A DNA stretch of 64,000 bases from Thiopseudomonas denitrificans (GTDB lineage Bacteria > Pseudomonadota > Gammaproteobacteria > Pseudomonadales > Pseudomonadaceae): contig NZ_LNJZ01000009.1 in assembly GCF_002866065.1 (NCBI RefSeq), positions 510,813 through 574,812 on the forward strand, written 5' to 3'. Made by a program: the position numbers and the translations under genes. Below are positions 31,101 to 38,801 of the stretch, in pieces (the stretch's first letter is position 1; every line of letters begins with the position of its first letter). A model generated the notes under the pieces. That model worked only from the letters and a program-made list of their open reading frames with translations, searched no databases and had not been told where the DNA came from.

Positions 31101-32233
31101 ATGACAACAGGAGGCGATTTACTCTATCCCCAGAAGACTTCCGCCTCATCAACCCCAACACACTCACCTGCCCGGTATTCCGCAGTAAACGCGATGCGGA
31201 GCTGACTAAAAAGCTCTACCGTTCTGCACCCGTGCTGATGCGCGATGCCGTGATCGAAGGAGAAGGGAAACAGGCCAAGGTTTTGAAGGCCCCGCAAAAT
31301 CCATGGGGAATTTCGTTTATGGCAATGTTCCACATGTCGAACGATAGCCACCTCTTTCTAACGAGCGAAGACATACACAAAGAAGAAAAAGTGGAAGTCG
31401 GCAATGCGAAACTTGACGGGTACCTTCCTCTCTACGAAGCAAAAATGATGACCCTATATGATCATCGATTTGGTAGTTATCCTTACGGGGCGACTGATGA
31501 TACACGAGCACTTCCCAGACTCTCAATTGAGCAATATTCAGACCCTTTCTTTGAAGTGAACCCGAGATTTTATGTAAACTCCAGTGATGTGAAAAAACGA
31601 CTTGGGGCAAGCGCAGATAATTGGTTCTTGTGCTTTCGCTCAATGAGCAATCATTCCAACGTTAGAAGATTTATATCCAGCGTATTGCCATTTTCCGCTA
31701 TAGGGAATAGCTTGATTCTTGTGAGGCCAACCCCTCCCCTTTCAGGCAGAAAGATGGCATGCCTTATCGCAAATCTTGGATCAATAATAATTGATGTAAT
31801 TGCACGATGGAAAGTGAGCGGAACAAACCTGAACTTATTTTTTGTCCAACAATTCCCTGTCTTGCCACCTGACTTCTATTCAGAAATGGATGAGGAGTTC
31901 ATTGTAAGCAGAGTTGTTGAACTCACATATACCACTCATAGCTTAAAAAAGTTTGCGGAAGACTTGGGTTTTCAAGGAGCTCCATTTTCCTGGAGCCCAT
32001 CGCGCAGGCTTCAACTTCGCGCAGAGCTAGACGCCTATTACGCTCGACTCTATGGCCTTACTCGCGAAGATCTCTGTTATATCCTTGATCCTTCTGACGT
32101 AGCCGGCGATGACTATCCCTCCGAAACATTCCGTGTACTTAAGGAGAGGGAGGTTAGCGAGTTTGGAGAATACCGTACACGAAAGCTAGTGCTGGAGGCG
32201 TGGGATAAATTAAAACTTGGGGAGCTGGCATGA
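28139..32233 (+). CDS. Large N6-adenine methyltransferase, DrmMI/PglX-like
   Basis: 1364-residue Eco57I-type methylase. SAM motif I is DPACGSGHF (523-531) and catalytic motif IV is NPPW (795-798). An N-terminal domain of about 450 residues precedes the catalytic core, and the C-terminal 400 residues form the target-recognition region, including the LPLYEAKMMTLYDHRFGSY stretch typical of PglX and type IIG enzymes. No endonuclease domain was seen. In DISARM and BREX such enzymes mark host DNA. Base composition changes sharply inside the gene: GC-rich to about 30,900, AT-rich for most of the rest, so the specificity part looks exchanged. The stop overlaps the next gene (ATGA). Confidence 0.85.
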   Translation: MKRINKARKSTFNLPSLTLEGALFLPDLLEKAARGEAILQSAADYQTPKGLQLRDEYSRAFQIANAQWKGFTSHQQRQDVDPYELTCQFVRELLKHAFGYHTIQYSKHIELDERRYPVNLQAGSLPIVVAPFTATLDESLPLFAVEGSGSRKKSAFQLAQELLNASPDHHWALVTNGRQIRLLHNAASLTRPSFLEIDLQDILQGQRFSEFASAWRLLHASRAPNSGLPLAEGDTDPQTIWAQWRQQGQEQGTRVRDGLRHGVEQALIALGQGFLEHPDNQALRTALDDGSLSRDQYFQQLLRLVYRLIFVFTLEERGLLHPQDDSAEALNARQAYAEGYALARLRELCLKRRAHNRFDDHWQAIRIVFRGLQQGQPLLALPALGGLFAADQCPQLDQAKLSNQYFLTVIRHLRWAQIVQGKTTTYSPVDYRNMGPEELGSVYESLLELVPSISLSARRFGFVGLTEEGSTAGNARKLTGSYYTPDSLVQELIKSALEPVIAQRLQDNPENPAAALLSIRVIDPACGSGHFLLAAARRLAEQLAELRSQASGHDGAVSPQDYRHALRQVVTHCIFGVDRNPMAIELARMALWLEGFEEGRPLGFLNHHLQVGDALLGLTDLSVLEQGISKDAYKALSGDDKEVCKQLAASNRQALKQLETMQKTPQFSLPLAQEDSLSSLQRIESLPQNSLQEIAAKESAWREFLEQTRTSPLRNAADMLVAAYLLPKLPHTQQQIPTTASLLLELISDADSHNAQHLAQRQAALDACQHASVFHWPLAFPQVFAQGGFDCVLGNPPWERIKLQEEEFFASRSADIAQAKNKAERSQRIQWLSEGMLARHLYPELAHTADADEAEKRLYQEFVSARRTAEAASIFVHVKENEGGRYPLTGVGDVNTYALFAETILQITKAEQGFAGFIVPTGIATDASTKAYFANLTQSSRLVSLYDFDNSDRIFPAVATLVRFSLVTIGESKTATFAFLLKKVEDINDNRRRFTLSPEDFRLINPNTLTCPVFRSKRDAELTKKLYRSAPVLMRDAVIEGEGKQAKVLKAPQNPWGISFMAMFHMSNDSHLFLTSEDIHKEEKVEVGNAKLDGYLPLYEAKMMTLYDHRFGSYPYGATDDTRALPRLSIEQYSDPFFEVNPRFYVNSSDVKKRLGASADNWFLCFRSMSNHSNVRRFISSVLPFSAIGNSLILVRPTPPLSGRKMACLIANLGSIIIDVIARWKVSGTNLNLFFVQQFPVLPPDFYSEMDEEFIVSRVVELTYTTHSLKKFAEDLGFQGAPFSWSPSRRLQLRAELDAYYARLYGLTREDLCYILDPSDVAGDDYPSETFRVLKEREVSEFGEYRTRKLVLEAWDKLKLGELA

Positions 32234-33246
32234 AGTCAATAGAAATTGGTGAAACGGTTGTTGAGAATGTCATCCTACATCAGATTGGCAATCGCCTACG
32301 AGAAGAGCCGCTGATTCTGGCAGTTCAATGCTTCGACATCACAGAAAGCATCGCAAACCTGATACTTGGTGGCTATCTACGAGGCATCGTCAGCGATAAA
32401 AATCAGTACATGCTTACCCATGAAAGCGATATGGTGCTGAATGATGTGGCTCACCATGTATCTTCTTTCTTTTCTAGAAAAATCTCTTTCATAGAGCTTT
32501 CTAGGAACTTGGCTGCACATCTTTACGCTTCGGCGCACCATCCCAACATCGCATCAGGTGATTTATTTGTCATTTTGTTTGACAAGCTGAAACTAGATGG
32601 GAAGTACAAATCTGCCATCGGGGTTTACAAGGCGGAATCAAAACAGCAATACATTTCTACCCGTGCCAATGGCGAAAACAGGCAACTCGAAGTATCAAGC
32701 GGCATCAACCCTGACTTAATTGACAAAGGCGTTCTCATTGTTGAGGACTCTGAAATTGTTTATGCCATCGATCGCCTGAGCAGCCGCACAAAATACTGGA
32801 TTGAGGATTTTCTGAAAGCGAAGCAGGTTCCCAATGAGAACACAAAAACAGCCGTTGCTGCCGGGTTGATAGAGAAGGTTCGAGACAACATCGAAAGCCC
32901 CGTGGCGAGGCAGGACTTCTGCCGAGAAGTCATTGCCTTGTGTGAAGACCGAGATGAAGTACCTAGCGATGAGATCAGGACGGTGTCAGAGAAATATGTT
33001 TCCCCCGAGATCTGGGGCACAGAGCTGGCTAGAATCACCGAACGCAAGGGGCTGGTGGATACCGGCGAAATCAATGTGCCGACCAGAAATCTTCAGACCA
33101 AGCTGAAAAAGATGTTTAACCGCATCAACCTGGGCCAGGACATTGGATTGATACTGCCGGACAACCTTTCGTTCAATAATGCAAACTTCACGGATGACGA
33201 AGAAACCATCCAAATAAGCATAACGCTGGAGAAGAAAAATGGGTGA
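32230..33246 (+). CDS. Nucleoid-associated protein of the YejK/NdpA family
   Basis: 338 residues, close to the 335 of E. coli YejK. The opening VENVILHQIGNRLREEPLIL, the HESDMVLNDVAHHVSSFF region, LAAHLYASAHHPNIASGDLFVILF, then ALGV-type AIGVYKAESKQQYI and LIDKGVLIVEDSE, match the 37-kDa nucleoid protein family. It is not the housekeeping yejK: it is AT-rich, sits in the defence operon, and overlaps the methylase by four bases and the next gene by eight. Its role here is unknown; binding host or phage DNA is a reasonable guess. Confidence 0.72.
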   Translation: MKSIEIGETVVENVILHQIGNRLREEPLILAVQCFDITESIANLILGGYLRGIVSDKNQYMLTHESDMVLNDVAHHVSSFFSRKISFIELSRNLAAHLYASAHHPNIASGDLFVILFDKLKLDGKYKSAIGVYKAESKQQYISTRANGENRQLEVSSGINPDLIDKGVLIVEDSEIVYAIDRLSSRTKYWIEDFLKAKQVPNENTKTAVAAGLIEKVRDNIESPVARQDFCREVIALCEDRDEVPSDEIRTVSEKYVSPEIWGTELARITERKGLVDTGEINVPTRNLQTKLKKMFNRINLGQDIGLILPDNLSFNNANFTDDEETIQISITLEKKNG

Positions 33247-34156
33247 GTTATCGAAGACATCTGGTGAGAATGGCGAGAAGATTACAGAAGAACTCCTGAA
33301 ACTGATTGGGTGGAGCAATCTCCTGAAGGGTGTTAGCATTCCATGTAATAAAGCAGCACACGATAGGCAAACGCATGGCAATGATTTTGTGTTCGTCTAT
33401 GATAACCCGCTTCATGACAGCCGGACTGATGTTGTTTATATCTCCTCAAAAAATGCCAAAAATGGCTACCCAAAAGGAGACCAGAGTGTCAGGACGATGT
33501 TCAAAAATCACTTATCAGAGCTTGATGAGATAGTTTCCTGCTCAAAAATAAGCTCTCAAATCAATCAAGCGATACAAGCTGTTGGTGGGCGCAAACAAAA
33601 GAAACATATAGGCCTACTCGTATGGATGCATGGAGACAGGGCAACACTGGATAAAGACATCAAACCAGCGCTAAGCAATATCCAGTTGAGCTTATCCTCA
33701 AATTGCCCCTTGTATCTTGTGGATATGGCGCGTGCCTCATTTATCAAAGAGGCGATTAGCCACTTCAAAAGTAGCACACAAGGGCAGCAATATCATTTCT
33801 ATTACCCCAAGCTTGGAAATGTCATAGCAAACGCAGATGAACGATACGGCGATTTGCTGCCAATCGAGCTTTTGGCATCAGACCTTATTCCATTTCGGTT
33901 TATGCTGGGGGAAAAGCCATCTCTTTGCCTGTATGCCAAACAAGCATTCTCGGAAGAATCCTTGAAAAAGCTTTGCAGCCTAGCCTTCGACTTTGCGGAT
34001 GGCTGGGTACAGGATATTTTCATAGGTCTGGAAAGCTACCACCCGGCAGACGACAAGCAAGTTAAAGATGCCGTTCTGATGGCCTTTCGGGAAAGGAAAG
34101 CAAGCATCAAGGTGTTTTGCTACAAAGAATCCGTTCTCGATCTTTTGGAGTACTGA
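33239..34156 (+). CDS. GapS4a-like PD-(D/E)XK nuclease
   Basis: 305 residues beginning MGELSKTSGENGEKITEELL, the N-terminus I associate with GapS4a, the nuclease subunit of the two-protein anti-phage system GAPS4. A PD-(D/E)XK-like core can be traced: E13 in the first helix, D49 in HGNDFVFVY, and the strand VVYISSK ending in K71. The rest has no motif I recognise. It is followed after one base by the second gene of the pair, as GAPS4 requires. Recognition is from memory of the family, not a search. Confidence 0.62.
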   Translation: MGELSKTSGENGEKITEELLKLIGWSNLLKGVSIPCNKAAHDRQTHGNDFVFVYDNPLHDSRTDVVYISSKNAKNGYPKGDQSVRTMFKNHLSELDEIVSCSKISSQINQAIQAVGGRKQKKHIGLLVWMHGDRATLDKDIKPALSNIQLSLSSNCPLYLVDMARASFIKEAISHFKSSTQGQQYHFYYPKLGNVIANADERYGDLLPIELLASDLIPFRFMLGEKPSLCLYAKQAFSEESLKKLCSLAFDFADGWVQDIFIGLESYHPADDKQVKDAVLMAFRERKASIKVFCYKESVLDLLEY

Positions 34157-34157
34157 T

Positions 34158-35306
34158 ATGGATAATCCGGCTAAGCAATTTGATTATGAACGGGCCATGC
34201 TCTGGGGAGATCGTTTAAGAGTACTACTCAATAGCGATCACATCAGTAATGGCGAAATTACTGAAACACTGAGGGAAAAGGGCATATTTATTGGTAGCGG
34301 TGAAAAGTCCGAAACCGTACCACTGTTGAGCGCCTGCCTTTTAACTCCAAATGAGTTCACGAACCTTGTCGAAAAATCATTCGTTCGTGAATCTGGAAAG
34401 AAATACTCATCTAGCAAGTTTAAACTGACAGCCTCAGATTCCGATTGGAAAACGGAAATTCAAAATAATTTTGAATCGGTGATAGAGGGTATCAAGCTAG
34501 GGGATGATCGGGAGTTTGCTTCTGAACCAGCTCTCTCGGTTGATCCCGACGGAAACGTAAGAATCACATACTCCGTACGAGTGCTCGACTTCAGCAAGGA
34601 CTGGATAAACCGAGAAATCACTTACCCAGGCGAAGTTCTTCTTAAGCAAGCCGATAATGACTTGGAAATTGAAGTCAACAAATCCAGAACATCACAAGAT
34701 ACCAATAAGCTCAATGATGCTATCACCGGCGCTATCGGAAAATTCTATAAATCAAAAGGCATTACCACGGATGAAAAGCCAGAGTCAATTTTGTTTGATG
34801 ATTTCACGAACAATGAGCGGATCAGATTTTTTCTGCAATTGACATCTGTCAATACAGCCGAGTTCTCCTTCAAAGAGATTGGAAACTTCGAAATTATTCG
34901 AGATCAAGAGGCAGGGGCGCTACCAAAAGAGGAGAGAATTGAGTGGATGGATGGGCATGTCAACAAGGTACAAATAAAAGGAAGTGATCTTGGAAAAATC
35001 TTTCTTCTCAAGGAGGAAAGCTATTATCAGTACTACTATCTGATAAAAATGACGGCTACCTATGCCTTCAAATTCGGTGCAAGCGCTGGCGACTGCGGCA
35101 TTGAATTTGCTTTTTCTGGAAAAACGTCAAGAGACGATAATTACTCTGGGACGGTCTTTGACTTCAGCATTGAGCGACTCCCGCGCGTGGAGGAAGGAAG
35201 CAAGATTCGGGTCAGAAAGGATATTATCCAAAGAACACAAGCAGCAATAGATGCGGCTTTCAAGCATGTTAAGTCACCTGCTGTTACCGACTTGGAAGGA
35301 GAGTAG
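34158..35306 (+). CDS. GapS4b-like partner protein
   Basis: 382 residues with no classical enzymatic motif. The N-terminus (residues 1-70, with LRVLLNSDHISNGEITETLREKGIFIG) is helical; the middle is rich in beta strands and charged residues. Its start, one base after the GapS4a-like stop and 8 bases after a GGAG, indicates a tight pair, and that context is the main reason for calling it GapS4b-like. Together the two would form a nuclease complex acting on invading DNA. AT-rich like its neighbours. Confidence 0.55.
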   Translation: MDNPAKQFDYERAMLWGDRLRVLLNSDHISNGEITETLREKGIFIGSGEKSETVPLLSACLLTPNEFTNLVEKSFVRESGKKYSSSKFKLTASDSDWKTEIQNNFESVIEGIKLGDDREFASEPALSVDPDGNVRITYSVRVLDFSKDWINREITYPGEVLLKQADNDLEIEVNKSRTSQDTNKLNDAITGAIGKFYKSKGITTDEKPESILFDDFTNNERIRFFLQLTSVNTAEFSFKEIGNFEIIRDQEAGALPKEERIEWMDGHVNKVQIKGSDLGKIFLLKEESYYQYYYLIKMTATYAFKFGASAGDCGIEFAFSGKTSRDDNYSGTVFDFSIERLPRVEEGSKIRVRKDIIQRTQAAIDAAFKHVKSPAVTDLEGE

Positions 35307-35312
35307 TGCCGT

Positions 35313-35609
35313 ATGTTGACTCATCTTAAGCTGGAGAACTTCAAGATCTGGCGCAGCACGGGGCCTGTGCGACTTGCTCCGATTACTCTGCTGCTGGGCA
35401 CTAATTCATCGGGAAAGTCCAGCCTGATCCAAAGCCTGCTGCTTATCCGACAGACCGGAACGAGCAACGCGCCAAGCTGGTACGCGCCGGTTTTGTGCAA
35501 AGCATCGAAGAACACTGGAGCCGTCGCCCGCTGGAGTGGAACCGGGTGGACTGGGAGAAGAATCAGGGCATATTGGAGTAACAATGAGCATCCCCTTCAC
35601 CGATCGTGA
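35313..35609 (+). pseudogene. Truncated AAA ATPase (DUF3696/OLD-like), N-terminus only
   Basis: The frame opens MLTHLKLENFKIWRSTG and has a perfect ABC/SMC-type Walker A, LLLGTNSSGKSSLIQ, at about residues 27-41, as in DUF3696-type overcoming-lysogeny-like ATPases. After LLLIRQT (ending 35456) homology stops and the frame continues as nonsense to 35609. The normal protein has several hundred residues, including signature and Walker B motifs absent here. A GGAGAG precedes the ATG. It is a gene remnant created by an internal deletion. Confidence 0.75.
35453..35581 (+). pseudogene. C-terminal scrap of a second lost gene
   Basis: In another frame than the ATPase remnant, about 42 well-formed codons (DRNEQRAKLVRAGF to WEKNQGILE) run to a TAA at 35579-35581. 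They look like the real end of a protein and supply the GGAG ribosome-binding site of the HEPN-like gene 3 bases on. No start belongs to them, so they are the tail of a gene whose front was deleted. I cannot name the family. Confidence 0.55.
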
Positions 35610-36021
35610 ACTAACCCGCGCCTGGCGCCAGCTGCGGCAAACAGCCTTGCCGCTGGCAAATCAAGGCCGCAACAATGCGCACCGGCTGCTGTTGTTTTAC
35701 GCGGTGGAGTGTGGGCTAAAAGCTGTCTGGCTGAAACGTAAAAATCAGACGCTTTTTACCAAAGAAGACATCCAGCAAACGGGGCACGACCTGTCCAGAA
35801 CGCTGGATCAGCTCAAGGCTGGAAAAGGGTTAAGCTTGCCCCAGCACGTTCAGCTGCCGGCAGTGAAAGATACGCACAATCAGACAATTCCACGTAATGG
35901 CGGCGCAGATATTCTGCACCAGGCCTGGCGTTATGGCGGAATGTGCCAGTTGCCAAACGATACCGCCTGCGAACAACAGTTGGAGCAGGTTATGGAATGG
36001 ATCAACGGAGAGCTGCAATGA
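35584..36021 (+). CDS. HEPN-like small protein upstream of KGGVGR ATPase
   Basis: 145 residues, mostly helical. The segment AHRLLLFYAVECGLKAVWLKR followed by a GHDL motif near residue 68 resembles the HEPN fold, whose members are often RNases in conflict systems; the canonical RxxxxH catalytic motif is not evident, so it may be an inactive or structural member. The start at 35584 is preceded by GGAG; an in-frame ATG at 35536 falls inside the gene scrap. Its stop overlaps the ATPase start (ATGA), indicating one functional unit. Confidence 0.55.
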   Translation: MSIPFTDRELTRAWRQLRQTALPLANQGRNNAHRLLLFYAVECGLKAVWLKRKNQTLFTKEDIQQTGHDLSRTLDQLKAGKGLSLPQHVQLPAVKDTHNQTIPRNGGADILHQAWRYGGMCQLPNDTACEQQLEQVMEWINGELQ

Positions 36022-38786
36022 ATACACCCCATTATTCGTCCATGCGTTTGCTGACCTGGCTGGACGTTGAGCGCAGCCTCAAGCAAGTCACCCACCTGTG
36101 GAACCAGATGCCGGTGGGCGTTGTGGCCGTGGACTGCTTTGCTTCCGGCATGGATGTTTACTACAGCGCTGACGAGGCGGTGGTGGATGACTGGCTGCAA
36201 GGGGTTTTTGGCCGCCTGTACAGCAAAGAACAACGGGACATCCAGCTAAAAATCGGCAGCAGTCGCTATCCGGTTACCCTGATTCAGGATGATGCCATGC
36301 AGCCCGCACCGGCGGCTGGTTATCCGCTGTGGAAGGATGTGGTTTATCTAGCCGGTATTGATTCGCAGGAAGACGCAGACAATCAGATAGCCGAACCTGA
36401 CGCTAGCAGCTATGCAGGTACTAACAAGATAGCGCCCGAGAGCCTGAAAACCGGGCCGGATTTGGTGTCTTTCCATTCGTTTAAAGGTGGCGTTGGGCGC
36501 ACCAGCGCCCTGATGACCTATGTGGCAGCCTGTTTTGCCGAACCCACCAGCGGCCCCAAGAAGATTTTGGTGATTGATGCCGACCTGGAAGCGCCCGGCG
36601 TTAGCTTCTGGCTGGAAACCTCCAACAAGCCTGATGTGTCCTTTGTGCAGTTACTGGAGGCCTTGCACTATCCGCCAACCGGCGTAGACGATGTGCTGGA
36701 CTATTTTGCCAACGAATTGAAAAAGACTTCTTATAGCGTTAGCGGGCTGGAGCGCGAGGTGTTTGTGTTGCCTGCGGCGCTGCACTTGAGTGAAATTCAG
36801 GACATGCCGGTTGCGCCCGAGCATCTGGCACGCAACCCGGCCAATCCCTGGCAGCTGACGGATCATTTGCATGCGCTGGGCCAACGCTTGGGTGTGGATG
36901 CCGTGTTTATCGACCTGCGTGCCGGCTTGAGCGAGCTGGCCAGCCCGCTGTTGTTTGACCCGCGAATTGACCATTTTTTTGTGACCACGGTTGCGCCCCA
37001 GTCGGTGTTTGGCATGGCCGAGGTTTTGCGCCGCCTGTATGCCTATAACAGTCGGCTGGATGAAACCATGCAGGAGCGGGCGCGACCTACCGTAATACTG
37101 AGTTTGCTGACCGACGAGTTGCGCAAGATGGAGCATTACCAGAATGCACGCGAACTGCTGGGTGCGGCCTATCCCACATCTGACCCCTTGGTACAGCAAA
37201 TTCAGTGGCTGGAGGCCGATTTCAATAACAGCCTGATGTCGATCGGCTCGCTGGAAGAAGCACTGCGCCGCCTGAAAGAGTCCACTCCACTGTTTGCTGA
37301 TGCCATGGACTGGGCGCAGGCGCTGTATGCGGTGCAGACCGCCTTGCCGCTTGATAGCACAAAACCTCACGCACTGGAGGGTCCAAACCGTCAGCAACTG
37401 GCTAACGAGTTGCACGAGGTGTGTAAAAAAGCGGCCTTTGCCGAGGGCTCGGATCTGGGACACCTCTTGGCGATTGAACCATTACTTAATTTGGGCAAGC
37501 ACTTTGCCAAAGAACTGCCCGCCACTTTGATGATTGGCGCCAAAGGCGCAGGCAAGACATTTACCTTTCGCCAGTTGGTACACAGCGAAAACTGGCCGGC
37601 GTTTCTGGCCAAGCTGGGTTTTGAACCTGCCGATACGCTGGATGCCTCTGTTTTTCCGGTGTTGTGGTCTACCAATATCGGCCATGACTCGGATGGGGAA
37701 ATCCGCATGGCTCAAGCTCATGCCTTGCAGGAACTGAGCCTGCCTGATAGCGACCTGTTTGCTGCCAGCCATCTTGACAGGCAAATCAAGACAAAGCTGC
37801 AGACTCCGCCTTCCCATTGGGATGACTTCTGGGACGAGGTAATAACCCGTCAGTTTGGCGTGCAATCGGGTGGACTGGATGCGCTGAACAATCTGCTACG
37901 CGCCCAAAATAAACGCCTGGTGCTGGCCTTTGACGGTATCGAGGATGCTTTCACTGAAGCCGGCAAGGAGCCGGCCAATGCAGCCATTGAATCTTTGCTG
38001 AAACTGCCTAACCGCATCAAGGAACTGGCCGATTCACACCTGGGTGTAATCGTGTTTGTACGGGTGGACTATGTGCAGGATGTCGTCAGGCAAAACTTTG
38101 CCCAGATGCTGAGCCGCTATGAGCCGTTCCGCCTGCACTGGAACGCAGAAAGCTTTTTGCGGCTGGCTTACATGCTGAGCTGCCAGACTGGCCTGTATCA
38201 GCAACACAAACCGGCAGAAGCCCTTGGCCTTGAAGAGCTCAAGCGTGAGCTGGAGCGACTTTGGGGCAAAAAACTCGGCTCGGAAAAATCCAAGGAAGCC
38301 CTCTCGGCACGCTGGGTGTATGCAGCGCTGTGCGACCTGAAGGGCAACGTGCAAGCCCGTGACCTGGTGCGCTTTTTGAAGTTTGCTGCTGAAATTGAAA
38401 AAGGTCGCACAGGGCAAAGCTGGAATGACCGGTTGCTTGCTCCTGAATCCATGCGTAAAGCCATCAGCTTTTGTAGCAGTGAAAAGGTTGACGAAGCCAA
38501 GGCGGAAATTAGTGTGCTGCGTAACTGGGTTGACGACATGGAGGCTCAATCGCTACGTAACATCAAGGTTCCATTCAGCGCCGAACAAGTAGGGCTCGAC
38601 TCAAAAGCGCTGAAATCCCTGAAAGACCTGGGCGTAATTTACGAAGACATGGACAGCAAACACGCTGATGATCGCCTGTATGTGCCTGAAATTTACCGTT
38701 ATGGGCTGGGCTTTGAAACGTCTGCCACCGGGCGACCACGCACTCAAGCGCTACTTAAGAAAAATATCGGCACCATCCCGCTGTAA
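36018..38786 (+). CDS. KGGVGR-type ATPase fused to a second P-loop ATPase
   Basis: 922 residues in three parts. Residues 1-140 are an uncharacterised alpha/beta domain. Next is a ParA/MinD-like SIMIBI ATPase with the variant deviant Walker A KGGVGRTS (156-163) and the DADLEAPG motif. From about residue 480 a second, AAA/STAND-like ATPase follows: Walker A GAKGAGKT (507-514), Walker B LVLAFDGIED with D639, and IVFVRVDY as a possible sensor strand; the C-terminal 150 residues look like a winged-helix region. The start at 36018 overlaps the HEPN-like stop and has GGAG 7 bases upstream; an in-frame ATG at 35943 was rejected. It is followed after 15 bases by an HNH nuclease. KGGVGR ATPases occur in defence loci; I infer a sensor-switch role. 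Confidence 0.75.
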   Translation: MNTPHYSSMRLLTWLDVERSLKQVTHLWNQMPVGVVAVDCFASGMDVYYSADEAVVDDWLQGVFGRLYSKEQRDIQLKIGSSRYPVTLIQDDAMQPAPAAGYPLWKDVVYLAGIDSQEDADNQIAEPDASSYAGTNKIAPESLKTGPDLVSFHSFKGGVGRTSALMTYVAACFAEPTSGPKKILVIDADLEAPGVSFWLETSNKPDVSFVQLLEALHYPPTGVDDVLDYFANELKKTSYSVSGLEREVFVLPAALHLSEIQDMPVAPEHLARNPANPWQLTDHLHALGQRLGVDAVFIDLRAGLSELASPLLFDPRIDHFFVTTVAPQSVFGMAEVLRRLYAYNSRLDETMQERARPTVILSLLTDELRKMEHYQNARELLGAAYPTSDPLVQQIQWLEADFNNSLMSIGSLEEALRRLKESTPLFADAMDWAQALYAVQTALPLDSTKPHALEGPNRQQLANELHEVCKKAAFAEGSDLGHLLAIEPLLNLGKHFAKELPATLMIGAKGAGKTFTFRQLVHSENWPAFLAKLGFEPADTLDASVFPVLWSTNIGHDSDGEIRMAQAHALQELSLPDSDLFAASHLDRQIKTKLQTPPSHWDDFWDEVITRQFGVQSGGLDALNNLLRAQNKRLVLAFDGIEDAFTEAGKEPANAAIESLLKLPNRIKELADSHLGVIVFVRVDYVQDVVRQNFAQMLSRYEPFRLHWNAESFLRLAYMLSCQTGLYQQHKPAEALGLEELKRELERLWGKKLGSEKSKEALSARWVYAALCDLKGNVQARDLVRFLKFAAEIEKGRTGQSWNDRLLAPESMRKAISFCSSEKVDEAKAEISVLRNWVDDMEAQSLRNIKVPFSAEQVGLDSKALKSLKDLGVIYEDMDSKHADDRLYVPEIYRYGLGFETSATGRPRTQALLKKNIGTIPL

Positions 38787-38801
38787 CCAGGAGCTTTGAT
38801 T

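Noticed and set aside
19985-32233. BREX system
   Set aside because: A PglX-like methylase is present, but no PglZ, BrxC, BrxA/B or BrxL protein is encoded in the island.
35536-35583. Upstream ATG for the HEPN-like gene
   Set aside because: It lies inside the gene scrap, without a ribosome-binding site; the ATG at 35584 has GGAG before it.
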